Of a DNA stretch of 33,756 nucleotides, positions 25,599-33,726 are shown in pieces. The notes under the pieces were generated by a model. That model was not told where the DNA came from. It saw only the letters and a program-made list of their open reading frames with translations, and searched no databases. Location of the stretch: NCBI RefSeq assembly GCF_016428645.1, contig NZ_JAELXW010000106.1:1-33756 (forward strand), read 5' to 3'. A program made the position numbers and the translations under genes. The DNA is from Glycomyces salinus. Its GTDB lineage: Bacteria > Actinomycetota > Actinomycetes > Mycobacteriales > Micromonosporaceae. Positions within the stretch are counted from its first letter, which is position 1, and each line of letters begins with the position of its first letter.

Positions 25599-26275
25599 CG
25601 ATCCGGGTTCTCATCGCCGACGACCAGGCCATGGTGCGCGCCGGCTTCGCCGCGCTGCTGTCGGCCCAGCCCGACATCGAGGTCGTCGGCGACGCCAACG
25701 ACGGGGTGGAAGCGGTCACCAGGACCGCCGAGCTGCGTCCCGACGTGGTGCTGATGGACGTCCGGATGCCCAATCTCGACGGACTGGGGGCGGCCAAGCG
25801 CATCCTCTCGGCCCCGGTCGAGCGGCGTCCGCGCGTGCTCATGCTGACCACGTTCGACATCGACGACTACGTGTACGAGGCGCTGCGCATGGGCGCCAGC
25901 GGATTCCTGCTCAAGGACGCCCCGCCGGACGACCTGATCTCGGCGGTCAGGATCGTGGCCGAAGGGGAGGCGCTGCTGGCGCCGTCGGTGACCAGGCGCC
26001 TGATCGAGGAGTTCTTCAGCGCCAGGCAGCAGCGGCTGGTGCGGTCCTCGGAGCTGGACGCGCTGACCGACCGGGAGGAGGAGGTGCTCCGCCTGATCGC
26101 GCGCGGGATGTCGAACACGGAGATCGCCGCCGAGCTCTACGTGTCCGAGCAGACGGTGAAGACCCACGTGGGGAAGATCTTCGCGAAGCTGGGGCTGCGC
26201 GACCGCGCGCAGGCGGTGATCTGCGCCTACGAGACGGGCCTGGTGACCGCCGGAGATCCGCGAAGCGAAGGCTGA
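25595..26275 (+). CDS. Response regulator, NarL/LuxR type
   Basis: This 226-residue regulator has a receiver domain (about 1-125) with DDQ near the start, the phosphoacceptor Asp55 in VLMDVRMPN, the Thr in MLTTFD and Lys in FLLKDA. A LuxR-type helix-turn-helix follows at about 150-212 (LTDREEEVLRLIARGMSNTE; TVKTHVGKIFAKL). Its GTG start overlaps the kinase stop by four bases. It is the last gene of the two-gene unit. Confidence 0.93.
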   Translation: MTIRVLIADDQAMVRAGFAALLSAQPDIEVVGDANDGVEAVTRTAELRPDVVLMDVRMPNLDGLGAAKRILSAPVERRPRVLMLTTFDIDDYVYEALRMGASGFLLKDAPPDDLISAVRIVAEGEALLAPSVTRRLIEEFFSARQQRLVRSSELDALTDREEEVLRLIARGMSNTEIAAELYVSEQTVKTHVGKIFAKLGLRDRAQAVICAYETGLVTAGDPRSEG

Positions 26276-26341
26276 AGCCCCGGAGAAGCAGACCCAGTCC
26301 CACCACCCCGAGCCCCACCCGACCTCCGATCAGAAGGGATC

Positions 26342-26376
26342 ATTCCGTTCTGGTATTATCGGAATACAACGTTCCG
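26342..26376. promoter_or_regulatory. Cluster of CGGAA half-sites before the NmrA-like gene
   Basis: ATTCCG (26342-26347), CGGAAT (26360-26365) and TTCCG (26372-26376) form overlapping inverted repeats. GTATT-N5-AATAC (26353-26367) lies among them. This AT-richer patch is 25 to 59 bases upstream of the ATG and likely holds promoter and operator. No regulator gene is adjacent. Confidence 0.4.
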
Positions 26377-26400
26377 CTAGACCGAACCGAGGAGTACACC

Positions 26401-27225
26401 ATGACCGTTCTCGTCACCGGCGCCACCGGCACCGTCGGCAGCAACGTGATCCGACAGCTCAAGCGGCTCGACCCCGAGATCGCGATCCGCGCCCTCAGCC
26501 GCAACCGTGAGGCGCGGCTGCCCGAGGGCGTCGAACTCGCCATAGGCGACCTGGCCGAGCCCGAGAGCCTCGACGGGGCCTTCGACGGCGTCGAGGCCGT
26601 CCACTTCATCAACTTCGCCGGCGACCAGTACGCGCCGCTGGAGAACGCCGCCGAGGTCGTCGCACTCGCCGAGCGCGCCGGAGTCAAGCGCGCCACCGTC
26701 CTCGGCGGACGCGCCGACGGCGAACTCGAGCGGGCCCTCGGCGCCGGCTCGATCGAGACCACACTCCTGCACCCGGTCGAGTTCATGTCGAACACGGCCA
26801 TGTGGTGGGCCGGGCCCGTCAAGGCCGAAGGGGTCATCCGCGAGCCGTTCGGCGACCGGGTCAGCGCGATGATCCACCCCGCCGACATCGGCGCGGTGGC
26901 CGCCAAGGTGCTCACCGAAAGCGGGCACGGCGGCGAGGCGTACCTGCTGACGGGCCCCGAGGCGGTGGCACTCCCGGACAAGGTCAGGATCCTCGGCGAG
27001 GCGATCGGGCGCGAACTGGAGTTCATCGAGCTCACCGTCGGAGAGGCCGAGTCGCGGTGGGCGCGTCAGGGCATGGGCGAGGACATGATCGCCTTTCTCA
27101 TCGAGGCCCTGGGCGACACGCCCGAAGAGGGCAGGACCGTGGTGGACACGGTCGAGCGGATAACCGGCCGCCCCGCCCGCACCTTCGCCGACTGGGCGGT
27201 CGAGAACGCGGAGCTCTTCACGTAG
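26401..27225 (+). CDS. NmrA-like NAD(P)-binding oxidoreductase or sensor
   Basis: This 274-residue protein of the atypical short-chain dehydrogenase group (NmrA/NAD(P)H-binding) begins with the dinucleotide-binding VLVTGATGTVGSNV (about 3-16). It lacks the YxxxK catalytic pair of classical short-chain dehydrogenases; such proteins act as quinone reductases or as NADPH sensors. IHPADIGAVAAKVL (about 159-172) is typical of the family. The ATG has a GAGGAG ribosome binding site and its own likely promoter. The gene is single, with an inverted-repeat cluster upstream. Confidence 0.85.
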   Translation: MTVLVTGATGTVGSNVIRQLKRLDPEIAIRALSRNREARLPEGVELAIGDLAEPESLDGAFDGVEAVHFINFAGDQYAPLENAAEVVALAERAGVKRATVLGGRADGELERALGAGSIETTLLHPVEFMSNTAMWWAGPVKAEGVIREPFGDRVSAMIHPADIGAVAAKVLTESGHGGEAYLLTGPEAVALPDKVRILGEAIGRELEFIELTVGEAESRWARQGMGEDMIAFLIEALGDTPEEGRTVVDTVERITGRPARTFADWAVENAELFT

Positions 27226-27576
27226 GAGACGAGACCCCGCGCTTCCCCGATCCCGGACCGGAGTTTGCCGCCGAACCGACACCGGGCGTTCTGGCCCCCA
27301 CCCTGATCGGACAAAATCGGCGCCGCTCCGCTCTCGACACACGCGCCACTCAGCTGCACCGATTTATGCGGATAATTCGTTGAATCCCATACCGATTCAT
27401 ACTTTGGTAACAACGAGTGACTTCGTAGGATATTCACTGAATTATTGAAGTTTATCTACATCTTCAAGTTCGGGTGATTTCCCTCTAATCTCCACATATG
27501 ACGTTGCTCACAAGCGCACGTCATGGGCTTCTACCCCCCGGTAGTTGCCTCATGCCCTCACCCGAAAGGCACTGAG
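27226..27576 (+). other. Gene-free region and leader before the secreted protease
   Basis: This 351-base region has no gene. Bases about 27365-27500 are clearly AT-rich compared with the surroundings and probably carry the protease promoter. GAAG/CTTC repeats (27447-27465) may form a small hairpin. A second hairpin lies close to the start codon at 27526-27549. Confidence 0.45.
27526..27549 (+). promoter_or_regulatory. Hairpin in the protease leader
   Basis: GGCTTCTACC and GGTAGTTGCC pair around a CCCC loop, with one TT/TT internal mismatch. It lies 27 bases before ATG 27577, just upstream of the ribosome binding site, and could affect mRNA stability or translation. Confidence 0.4.
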
Positions 27577-28734
27577 ATGAAACGCCAACGCGCACTGGCG
27601 ATAACCGCCGCAAGCGCAATCGCAACCTCCTTCGCGCTCGCGCTCACCTCGTCGGCGGCCTCGGCCGACCCGCTCGAGCTGAAAGCCGACGAGGCCCGCT
27701 CCGACCTGCTCGGAAGCATCGACCCGGCGATGGTCGAGGAGATGTCGAAGACGTTCGACCTGACCGCCACCGAGGTCTACGACCGCCTCGCGGTCGAGGC
27801 CGTCGCCTCGGACCTGCTCGAGGACTTGCCGGCCGAGTTCTCCGACAGCTACGCCGGCCTGTGGGTCTCCGAGGACGCCGAGGAGATCATGGTCGCCACC
27901 ACCTCCGCGGCCGATGCCGACGAGCTGAAGACCGAAGGGGCGACCCCGGTCCTGGTCGAGAACGACCTGTCCGAGCTCAAGGCCGTCACCGAGTCCTTCG
28001 GCGAGGTCCGTGACACCAAGGTCTACGGCTACTACATCGACCTCGAGTCCAACAACGTCGTGATCGAGGCCGCCGAGACCGCGGCCGCGACCGACCTGGT
28101 CGAGGCCGCCGGCGTCGACAGCGACATGATCGAGATCGACACCACCGCCGAAGCGCCCGAACCCTACTACGTGCGCGGCGGCGACGCCTACATCGTCAAC
28201 AACTCCTGGCGCTGCTCGGTCGGCTTCGCCGTCACCCGAGGTTCCACCAAGGGCTTCGTGACCGCCGGCCACTGCGGTTCCTCCGGTGACTCGCTCACCA
28301 GCGGCCAGGCCGCGCCCGGCACGTTCCAGCAGTCAGTGTTCCCCGGTAGCGACGGCGCCTGGGTCGCCGTCGGTTCGGGCGAGACCCTCTACAACACCGT
28401 GAACATGTACAACGGTTCGCGTTCCGTCTACAACTCCAACCGGGCCGCCGTCGGATCCTCGATCTGCCGGTCCGGCTCGACCACCGGATGGCACTGCGGC
28501 ACCGTGCAGGCGTTCAACCAGTCCGTGTACTACGCCGAGGGCGCCGTCCACGGGCTGACCCGCACCAGCGTCTGCGCCGAGCCCGGCGACTCGGGCGGCT
28601 CGTTCATCACCGGCAACAGCGCTCAGGGCGTGACCTCCGGCGGTTCGGGCAACTGCAGCTGGGGTGGAACGACCTACTTCCAGCCGATCAATCCGATGCT
28701 CAACGCCTGGGGTCTGACGCTGTACACCGGTTAG
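27577..28734 (+). CDS. Secreted serine protease, S1 family (streptogrisin/alpha-lytic type)
   Basis: This 385-residue preproprotease has a signal peptide (1-30, ending SAASA), a prodomain (about 31-195, alpha-lytic-protease type, acidic and needed for folding) and a chymotrypsin-fold domain of about 185 residues. The triad is visible: His232 in TAGHC, Asp259 in GSDGAW and Ser339 in GDSGGS. Cysteine pairs (CSVGF with GHC; CRSGSTTGWHC; CAEPGDSGG with CSW) fit the three conserved disulfides. The start ATG 27577 has an AAAGG ribosome binding site; an in-frame ATG at 27523 would add 18 residues and spoil the signal peptide. The gene is single and ends at a strong hairpin. Confidence 0.93.
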   Translation: MKRQRALAITAASAIATSFALALTSSAASADPLELKADEARSDLLGSIDPAMVEEMSKTFDLTATEVYDRLAVEAVASDLLEDLPAEFSDSYAGLWVSEDAEEIMVATTSAADADELKTEGATPVLVENDLSELKAVTESFGEVRDTKVYGYYIDLESNNVVIEAAETAAATDLVEAAGVDSDMIEIDTTAEAPEPYYVRGGDAYIVNNSWRCSVGFAVTRGSTKGFVTAGHCGSSGDSLTSGQAAPGTFQQSVFPGSDGAWVAVGSGETLYNTVNMYNGSRSVYNSNRAAVGSSICRSGSTTGWHCGTVQAFNQSVYYAEGAVHGLTRTSVCAEPGDSGGSFITGNSAQGVTSGGSGNCSWGGTTYFQPINPMLNAWGLTLYTG

Positions 28735-28770
28735 GCCGGGAATCCCCATCGATCACTGCCGACCCGCAAG

Positions 28771-28806
28771 GGTGCGGGTGGAGTCGGGTCCGACTCCACC
28801 CGCACC
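28771..28806. terminator. Terminator hairpin after the protease gene
   Basis: A perfect 17-bp stem (28771-28787 with 28790-28806) with a two-base loop lies 36 bases after the protease stop. There is no T run. Bases 28807-28950 show no gene. Confidence 0.7.
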
Positions 28807-28950
28807 GGGTGCCGCGGCGGCCAAGGCGGTGGCGGCCATAGTCCACTTCGGGCGCATACGGATGAATCGGGTCGCACAAGTCAGAATGTCGTCAATGTGT
28901 GAATCCTCAGTGAACCGCATTGGTCCTCTGGGCTGCTCGGCTGACAATTC

Positions 28951-30072
28951 TCAGGCCGGTTCGGCCTTCCACCGCACCTCGGCGCCGACCCAGTCGGCGG
29001 CCAGGTCGACGGCCGCGCGGAGCAGGTCGCGGTCGGCTCGGGAGTCGTCCCATTCGCAGGCTTCGACGACGAGTTCGCCGTTGTTGCGGCGCAGCGCGAC
29101 CCGGCCCGGGATGTCGTCGCCGGCGATGATCGGCAGGCAGTAGTAGCCGAAGGTCCGCTTCGCCTCTGGGACGTAGATCTCGATCTTCCAGTCGTGGCCC
29201 CACAGCCGCTGCATGCGTTCGCGCAGCCACACGAGCTGGTCGAACATGGACACCGCGACCGGCCGGGCGGCCCCGGGCAGTCGGGTGCGCTTCAGATCGG
29301 GGTCGATCCAGGCCCGGCCCCGCCAGCCCTCGACCTTGACCTGCTCGATCTCCATCTCCCGCAGGGTGCGTTCGGTGGCGGCGACCTTGATGCGGAAGTA
29401 GTCGGCGATGTCCTTGGTGGTGGCGACGCCGAGGTTGCGCAGGGCGGTGCCGACCTGGTGCCGCAGGCACGCCTCGTCGTCGGCGTCCCACAGGTGCTGG
29501 GAGGGGATCGCCTTGTCGACGGTCTGGTAGACCCGCTTGAAGCCGGTGCGGTGCGTGCAGGCCAGTTCGCCGGTGAGCATCATCTGCTCGGCGGCGTGCT
29601 TGTGGTCGGTGCGCAGGTTCCAGCTGTCGCCCATGTTCTTGACCGGGGCGTCGCCGCGGTGCATCGCGCCGGAGGGGAAATGCGAGACGGTCACCGACCC
29701 GTGCTCGTCGAGCAGCCGCAGCACGTCCCGCCGGATGCTCTCGGGGATCGGCCGGAACTGGTACTCCTCGCGCCACCAGCGGCGCCGCCGGGCGTGGTAG
29801 GGCCAGGCCGAGACCGGAATCAGGGACATGGCGTGAGCCCAGCCCTCGAAGGCCACGGGCGTGCGCCGCCGCTCCAGGCTCCGCCCGACCTCGTCGAGTC
29901 CGAGGCCCCTGGCCAGCAGGGTCAACTCGTGGGCGCGCCTGACCGCCGAGATGGTGTCGAGCTGTACGCAGCCGAGCCGCTCCAGGACGGTTCGGTACCG
30001 GCTGGAGCGTGGCCGCAACTGCGCGGCGACGGCGATGCGTCGGGCCTGGGCGAGGCTGAGCGTCTCTGGCAC
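28951..30072 (-). CDS. YcaQ-like DNA glycosylase (winged-helix, HTH_42 family)
   Basis: This 373-residue protein belongs to the HTH_42/YcaQ family, members of which remove alkylated or crosslinked bases from DNA (known from E. coli YcaQ and Streptomyces AlkZ). It starts with LSLAQARRIAVAAQ and carries LGCVQLDTISAVRRAHEL (about 33-50); the QLD/QID-type motif holds the residues thought to be catalytic. WAHAMSLIPV (about 80) and PEAKRTFGYYCLPII (about 299-313) are family-typical. The GTG start at 30072 has a GGAAGGA ribosome binding site; a longer frame upstream overlaps the next gene. There is no antibiotic cluster nearby, so a general repair role is more likely. Confidence 0.85.
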   Translation of the reverse strand: MPETLSLAQARRIAVAAQLRPRSSRYRTVLERLGCVQLDTISAVRRAHELTLLARGLGLDEVGRSLERRRTPVAFEGWAHAMSLIPVSAWPYHARRRRWWREEYQFRPIPESIRRDVLRLLDEHGSVTVSHFPSGAMHRGDAPVKNMGDSWNLRTDHKHAAEQMMLTGELACTHRTGFKRVYQTVDKAIPSQHLWDADDEACLRHQVGTALRNLGVATTKDIADYFRIKVAATERTLREMEIEQVKVEGWRGRAWIDPDLKRTRLPGAARPVAVSMFDQLVWLRERMQRLWGHDWKIEIYVPEAKRTFGYYCLPIIAGDDIPGRVALRRNNGELVVEACEWDDSRADRDLLRAAVDLAADWVGAEVRWKAEPA

Positions 30073-30134
30073 TGTCGGTTCCTTCCGCGCTGGGATGCGG
30101 GTCAGACGGTACCGGAGGGGTCCGACAAGGCCGC

Positions 30135-31670
30135 TCAGACGACGGCGACGGTCCCGGTCTCGGCGCGCGGGTCGGCCGCGCCGCCGGCCCGGCCGTCGGG
30201 GTCGACCTCGATGAGGTGGGCGTGCCCGAAGGTGCCGGCGTTCCGGTCGGCGATCCGGTGGCCCCGATCGGCCAGTCCCCGCCGCCAGGCGTCCGGGGAT
30301 CCCCGCTCCAGTTCGACGTCGAACTCGTAGGGGCCGGCCCAGGTGCCGAAACCGTTGGGGCCGGAGTGGAGGCACCAGCGGGGCGCCGCGACCGCTTCTG
30401 TCACCGACTGGCCCGAGCGCAGGACGCGGGACAGCAGTTGGGTGAGGATCTGCGGCTGCGAGTCGCCTCCCATGGTGCCGGCGACCAGACGCAGCGAGCC
30501 GTCGCCGCGCGTGACCAGGGCGGGCACGAGGGTGTGCGGGGGCCGCCGCCCGGGCCCGTACTCGGCCGGGTGCCCGGCGGTGAGGTTGAAGCCGACGCCG
30601 CGGTTCTGCAGGCCGATGCCGGTGCGCGGCTCGAACAGTCCGGTGCCGAACCCGGCGGCGTTGGACTGGATGTAGGAGACGCCCCAGCCGTCGCGGTCGA
30701 GGACGGCCATGTAGGTGGTGCCGCCGCCGCAGTGGCTCTCGGGCAGGTCGGCGCGCCGCTCGGGGTCGATGCGGGCGGCCCGTTCGGCGGCCGAGGCGAG
30801 CAGGTCGGTGACGTCGGCGTCCTCGCTGAGCCGTTCGGGCCGGTCGTGCCCGGCCTGGCGGGAGGCCTCGACCAGGTAGTGCGCCCACATGGCTTGGTCG
30901 GAATCGGCCGGAGGGTCGAGCCGGTCGGCGATGGCCAGGGACAGCAGCAGGAGGTAGCCCTGGGAGTTCGGGGCGGCGGTCCACACGCGGTGCCCGAGGG
31001 CGTCGATCGACAGCGGTCCGGCCCAGTCGGCCTGCGGTGCTTCGAGGTCGGCTCCGTCGAACAGGCCCCGGCCCATTTCGATCAGGCCGCGGCCGAAATC
31101 GCCGAGGTAGAACCCGTCGCGGCCGTCGGCGGCGATCGCACGCAGGGCGGCGGCGGTGCGGGCGCGCGTCACCGTCTGCCCGGGGACGAGACCGGTGAGG
31201 TCCTCGGCGCCTTCGACGCCATCGAGGGTGGCGCCGGCTCGGGCGAGCATGGCGGTGGCCGGCCAGCCTTCGGCCGCGAGCTCGATCGCGGGGGTGAGCA
31301 GCTCGGCCATGGGGCGGGTTCCGTAGCGGTCGTGGAGGGTGAACCAGCCGTCGACGCACCCGGGGACGGGGGTCGAGCGGACATCGCCTCTGAAGGGCAT
31401 GTCCCGGTGGCCCTCGGCGCGCAGCTGTTCGGGGTCGGCCCCGGATCCGGCGCGGCCGGAGGCGTTCAGGCTCGCCGGGGTCTGATCGCCGGGCCGGTGG
31501 ACGAGTGCGAACAAGTCGCCGCCCAGTCCGCACAGGTGCGGCGCGACCACGGTCAGCACGGCGCCCGCCGCGATCGCCGCGTCGACGGCGTTGCCTCCGG
31601 CGGCCAGCACCGACCGTCCGGCTTCGCTGGCGCGGGGGTCGACTGAACAGACCACGCCCTGGTTGACCAC
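30135..31670 (-). CDS. Gamma-glutamyltransferase family protein
   Basis: This 511-residue Ntn-hydrolase is made as a precursor that cuts itself before a Thr nucleophile and transfers or hydrolyses gamma-glutamyl groups such as that of glutathione. The nucleophile is Thr318 in GGGTTYM. The large-subunit start VDPRASEAGRSVLAAGGNAVDAA (read in two parts, about 9-31) and GTMGGDSQPQ (about 405-414) are typical. The usual TTH is TTY here. No signal peptide is seen, so the protein is probably cytoplasmic. Actinomycetes often lack glutathione, so the true substrate may be another gamma-glutamyl compound. GTG 31670 is chosen for its GGAGG ribosome binding site; the open frame runs on to 31820. Confidence 0.88.
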   Translation of the reverse strand: MVNQGVVCSVDPRASEAGRSVLAAGGNAVDAAIAAGAVLTVVAPHLCGLGGDLFALVHRPGDQTPASLNASGRAGSGADPEQLRAEGHRDMPFRGDVRSTPVPGCVDGWFTLHDRYGTRPMAELLTPAIELAAEGWPATAMLARAGATLDGVEGAEDLTGLVPGQTVTRARTAAALRAIAADGRDGFYLGDFGRGLIEMGRGLFDGADLEAPQADWAGPLSIDALGHRVWTAAPNSQGYLLLLSLAIADRLDPPADSDQAMWAHYLVEASRQAGHDRPERLSEDADVTDLLASAAERAARIDPERRADLPESHCGGGTTYMAVLDRDGWGVSYIQSNAAGFGTGLFEPRTGIGLQNRGVGFNLTAGHPAEYGPGRRPPHTLVPALVTRGDGSLRLVAGTMGGDSQPQILTQLLSRVLRSGQSVTEAVAAPRWCLHSGPNGFGTWAGPYEFDVELERGSPDAWRRGLADRGHRIADRNAGTFGHAHLIEVDPDGRAGGAADPRAETGTVAVV

Positions 31671-31941
31671 TGGAGCCTCCGATGCGTCTAATCGGCCTCG
31701 AAGCCTACCTTGCCGCGCGGCTAGTTGCGAGACACGCGGAGCCACGCCTGCGGGGTGCCCTCGCAATGTCGGGTCGGGGTGTAACGATTCGGTGTGAGGG
31801 GCGATAGTGCCGCCGCTCACGAGGGGTGCTTTCGGCGCTGGGGAGACCTAGCATAGAGGCGGACCGCGTCCACCTGTACGGCAAAGTCTCTTGTACGGTG
31901 GAGGACAGCGGTGGGGACGAGAAGAAAGATCGGAACTGGTT

Positions 31942-33018
31942 ATGGAAGAGCCAACAGAGCCTGCGGATAGCGCCGGCCCGATCTCATCAACCGTACGCCG
32001 TTGGCGTCGTTTGGCCGTGCGGCACAACCTGCAATGGAATGAGCTGCTGCTAATAGCGCTCAACCTTTACGGTTTGCGCGGCAATGACACCGAGGGAATG
32101 CGACTGCGCATCAATTCAGAGAACCAAGAGTTCATGATGGTGCTGCCCGCGGATCGGACTACTTCGCCGTTCAGTTTGCGAGCTCAGGTGGACCGCTCAT
32201 CCCCGCAGCACGGCCTGACCGAGCTGTGCGTCGACGGCACGCCGGTGGTAGAGATCATCGAGGCCGAACCGGGTGAGGAGGTGCGCGGATACCTGCGCGC
32301 CGACGGTACCGCCGCGACCGTGATCTTCCAGGAGGGAACCGATTCGGCCGAGCTCACCAAGAGCTACCGGGACCTGTTGCAGGCATTGGCCTCGGACCTG
32401 GCCGACGACGGCACTGCCCACCAGATCAAAGAGGTGATGCTCTCGGCGGGCCAGGCCCACGACGAGGCCGTCGTCGTCGAGCATCTGGTGGCGGTGCGTG
32501 AGGCGATGTCGGCCGAGGGCCTGCCGCAGGAGACCACGCTCGGAGTGCTGACTTCGGCACTGCACACGCAGGAGGCGTTCGCCGAACTCGCCGAGAACGT
32601 CGGCCCGATCCTGCTGTTCTTGACCACGGAGTCGTTCGCGGAGGACTCGGAGGGCGAAGCGGCCCAACCGGAAGAGCTCGCCCAGGTCCTGTCTGCCGCC
32701 AGAGCGGCCGGACACCGGACGTCGTTCACCTACACGGTGGGCGCTGACCCGCTCGACGAGATGCGGGCATGGCTGCTGCCGCTGGCCGAGCAGACGACGG
32801 TGTGGCCGTCGCTGACGATCCTCCCGGCAGAGACCCCGGTGGACGACTCGCAGCACATCGCGGCCCCGGACGAAAGGCTCGACTTCTTCTTGGAGGCCAG
32901 GAGCCTACTGGAGCAGATCTTCGCCCCGACCGAACTGCGCCCGGAACCATGGCGCTGCTACCGGGGCCTGTGGTACCGCGAGCACGCGGGCGAACCCCTT
33001 GAGGGCCCTTACGTGTAG
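31942..33018 (+). CDS. Hypothetical acidic cytoplasmic protein
   Basis: This 358-residue protein is not recognised. It has no signal peptide or membrane helix. After a short acidic start comes a basic segment (TVRRWRRLAVRHNLQWNELL), then a beta-rich region (to about 140) and a helical, acidic central part (about 145-270). The C-terminus is aromatic (EPWRCYRGLWYREHAGEP). The ribosome binding site is weak for ATG 31942; a TTG at 31891 would add 17 residues. A possible -10 box TAGCAT lies at 31849-31854. It is divergent from the gamma-glutamyltransferase gene and is followed by a strong terminator. Base composition is slightly lower in GC at its 5' end than in its neighbours. Confidence 0.7.
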   Translation: MEEPTEPADSAGPISSTVRRWRRLAVRHNLQWNELLLIALNLYGLRGNDTEGMRLRINSENQEFMMVLPADRTTSPFSLRAQVDRSSPQHGLTELCVDGTPVVEIIEAEPGEEVRGYLRADGTAATVIFQEGTDSAELTKSYRDLLQALASDLADDGTAHQIKEVMLSAGQAHDEAVVVEHLVAVREAMSAEGLPQETTLGVLTSALHTQEAFAELAENVGPILLFLTTESFAEDSEGEAAQPEELAQVLSAARAAGHRTSFTYTVGADPLDEMRAWLLPLAEQTTVWPSLTILPAETPVDDSQHIAAPDERLDFFLEARSLLEQIFAPTELRPEPWRCYRGLWYREHAGEPLEGPYV

Positions 33019-33028
33019 ACCTGAACGC

Positions 33029-33064
33029 AAGAAAGCCCGCAGCCGTAAGGCTGCGGGCTTTCTT
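33029..33064. terminator. Bidirectional rho-independent terminator
   Basis: A perfect 16-bp stem (33029-33044 with 33049-33064) with a GTAA loop lies between two convergent genes. The arms begin AAGAAAG and end CTTTCTT, which gives a T-rich end in both directions. It is one of the clearest terminators in the window. Confidence 0.88.
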
Positions 33065-33065
33065 G

Positions 33066-33524
33066 TCAGTCGAGAGCGATCGCTCCGATGGTCTGGCCGG
33101 CGAATTCCTCACCGGTCAGCTCGAACCCCATTCGACGGTAGAAGTCTTCGGGACCGTTCGCACCGGGCTTCCACATCACGGTGGCTCGGTTCGACCCGCG
33201 CCGCCGTGCTTCGGCGAGCACCGCCTCGACGGCGAAACGGCCATAGCCGGCCCGCTGATGCCGAGCATCGACATTCAGCCGCCAGATGCCGCAGCGGAAG
33301 AACTCGATCTCGGCTTCCGGATCGAATCCCCCCATCACGAAGGCAACCGGCTCGTCACCGGCGTACACCAGGCGCGGCCACGCGGTCGCGTAGGAGGCGT
33401 AAGCCTCGGCCAGCGAGTCCGCCACCGGTGCCACGAACGCCTCTTGTTCCGGGGCGACTTTGATTCGGCAGGCCGTGGTGACGTTTTCCGGTGTAACGGC
33501 CTCAAGTCTGGGTGCATTATCCAT
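33066..33524 (-). CDS. GNAT N-acetyltransferase
   Basis: This 152-residue enzyme transfers acetyl from acetyl-CoA to an amine. The acetyl-CoA-binding motif A is visible as RLNVDARHQRAGYGRFAVEA (about 82-101), and the C-terminal NGPEDFYRRMGFE (about 123-135) is family-typical. The N-terminus (VAPEQEAFVAPVADSLAEAY) resembles polyamine acetyltransferases of the BltD/PaiA kind, so spermidine or a similar polyamine is a candidate substrate. TAGCTT (33531-33536) ends six bases before ATG 33524 and no ribosome binding site is present, so the transcript may be leaderless. Confidence 0.88.
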   Translation of the reverse strand: MDNAPRLEAVTPENVTTACRIKVAPEQEAFVAPVADSLAEAYASYATAWPRLVYAGDEPVAFVMGGFDPEAEIEFFRCGIWRLNVDARHQRAGYGRFAVEAVLAEARRRGSNRATVMWKPGANGPEDFYRRMGFELTGEEFAGQTIGAIALD

Positions 33525-33530
33525 GCCTTC

Positions 33531-33536
33531 AAGCTA
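33531..33536 (-). promoter_or_regulatory. -10 box (TAGCTT) for a leaderless GNAT transcript
   Basis: The same hexamer as before the DUF998 gene, here with exactly six bases to the ATG. Confidence 0.4.
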
Positions 33537-33673
33537 TCTTCCGAGTCCGACAATCCGGCCCCGATGATCCTGAACAATGCGTTCAGGGGCCAGTATGGGC
33601 CCGATCGGCTACGTGAAGCCCAGACCGATAATGCGAAATGCCGGATCGTGTCGTGTGGGGACATGCGGATACA

Positions 33674-33707
33674 GCTGCGGCCCGCCGGATATCCGGCGGG
33701 CCGCAGC
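33674..33707. terminator. rRNA operon terminator (34-base perfect palindrome)
   Basis: Each 17-base arm (starting GCTGCGGCCC) pairs perfectly with the other, with no unpaired loop bases in the sequence. It lies about 20 bases after the 5S rRNA end on the minus strand. Bases 33537-33673 hold nothing else I can identify. Confidence 0.8.
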
Positions 33708-33726
33708 TTCTCTCAATGTTTAATGT

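Noticed and set aside
27226..27576. A riboswitch (for example c-di-AMP type) before the secreted protease
   Set aside because: I could not find the conserved core elements of that class; only simple hairpins are visible.
28951..31533. 860-residue frame fused to the YcaQ-like protein
   Set aside because: The upstream part is an out-of-frame reading of gamma-glutamyltransferase; GTG 30072 has its own ribosome binding site.
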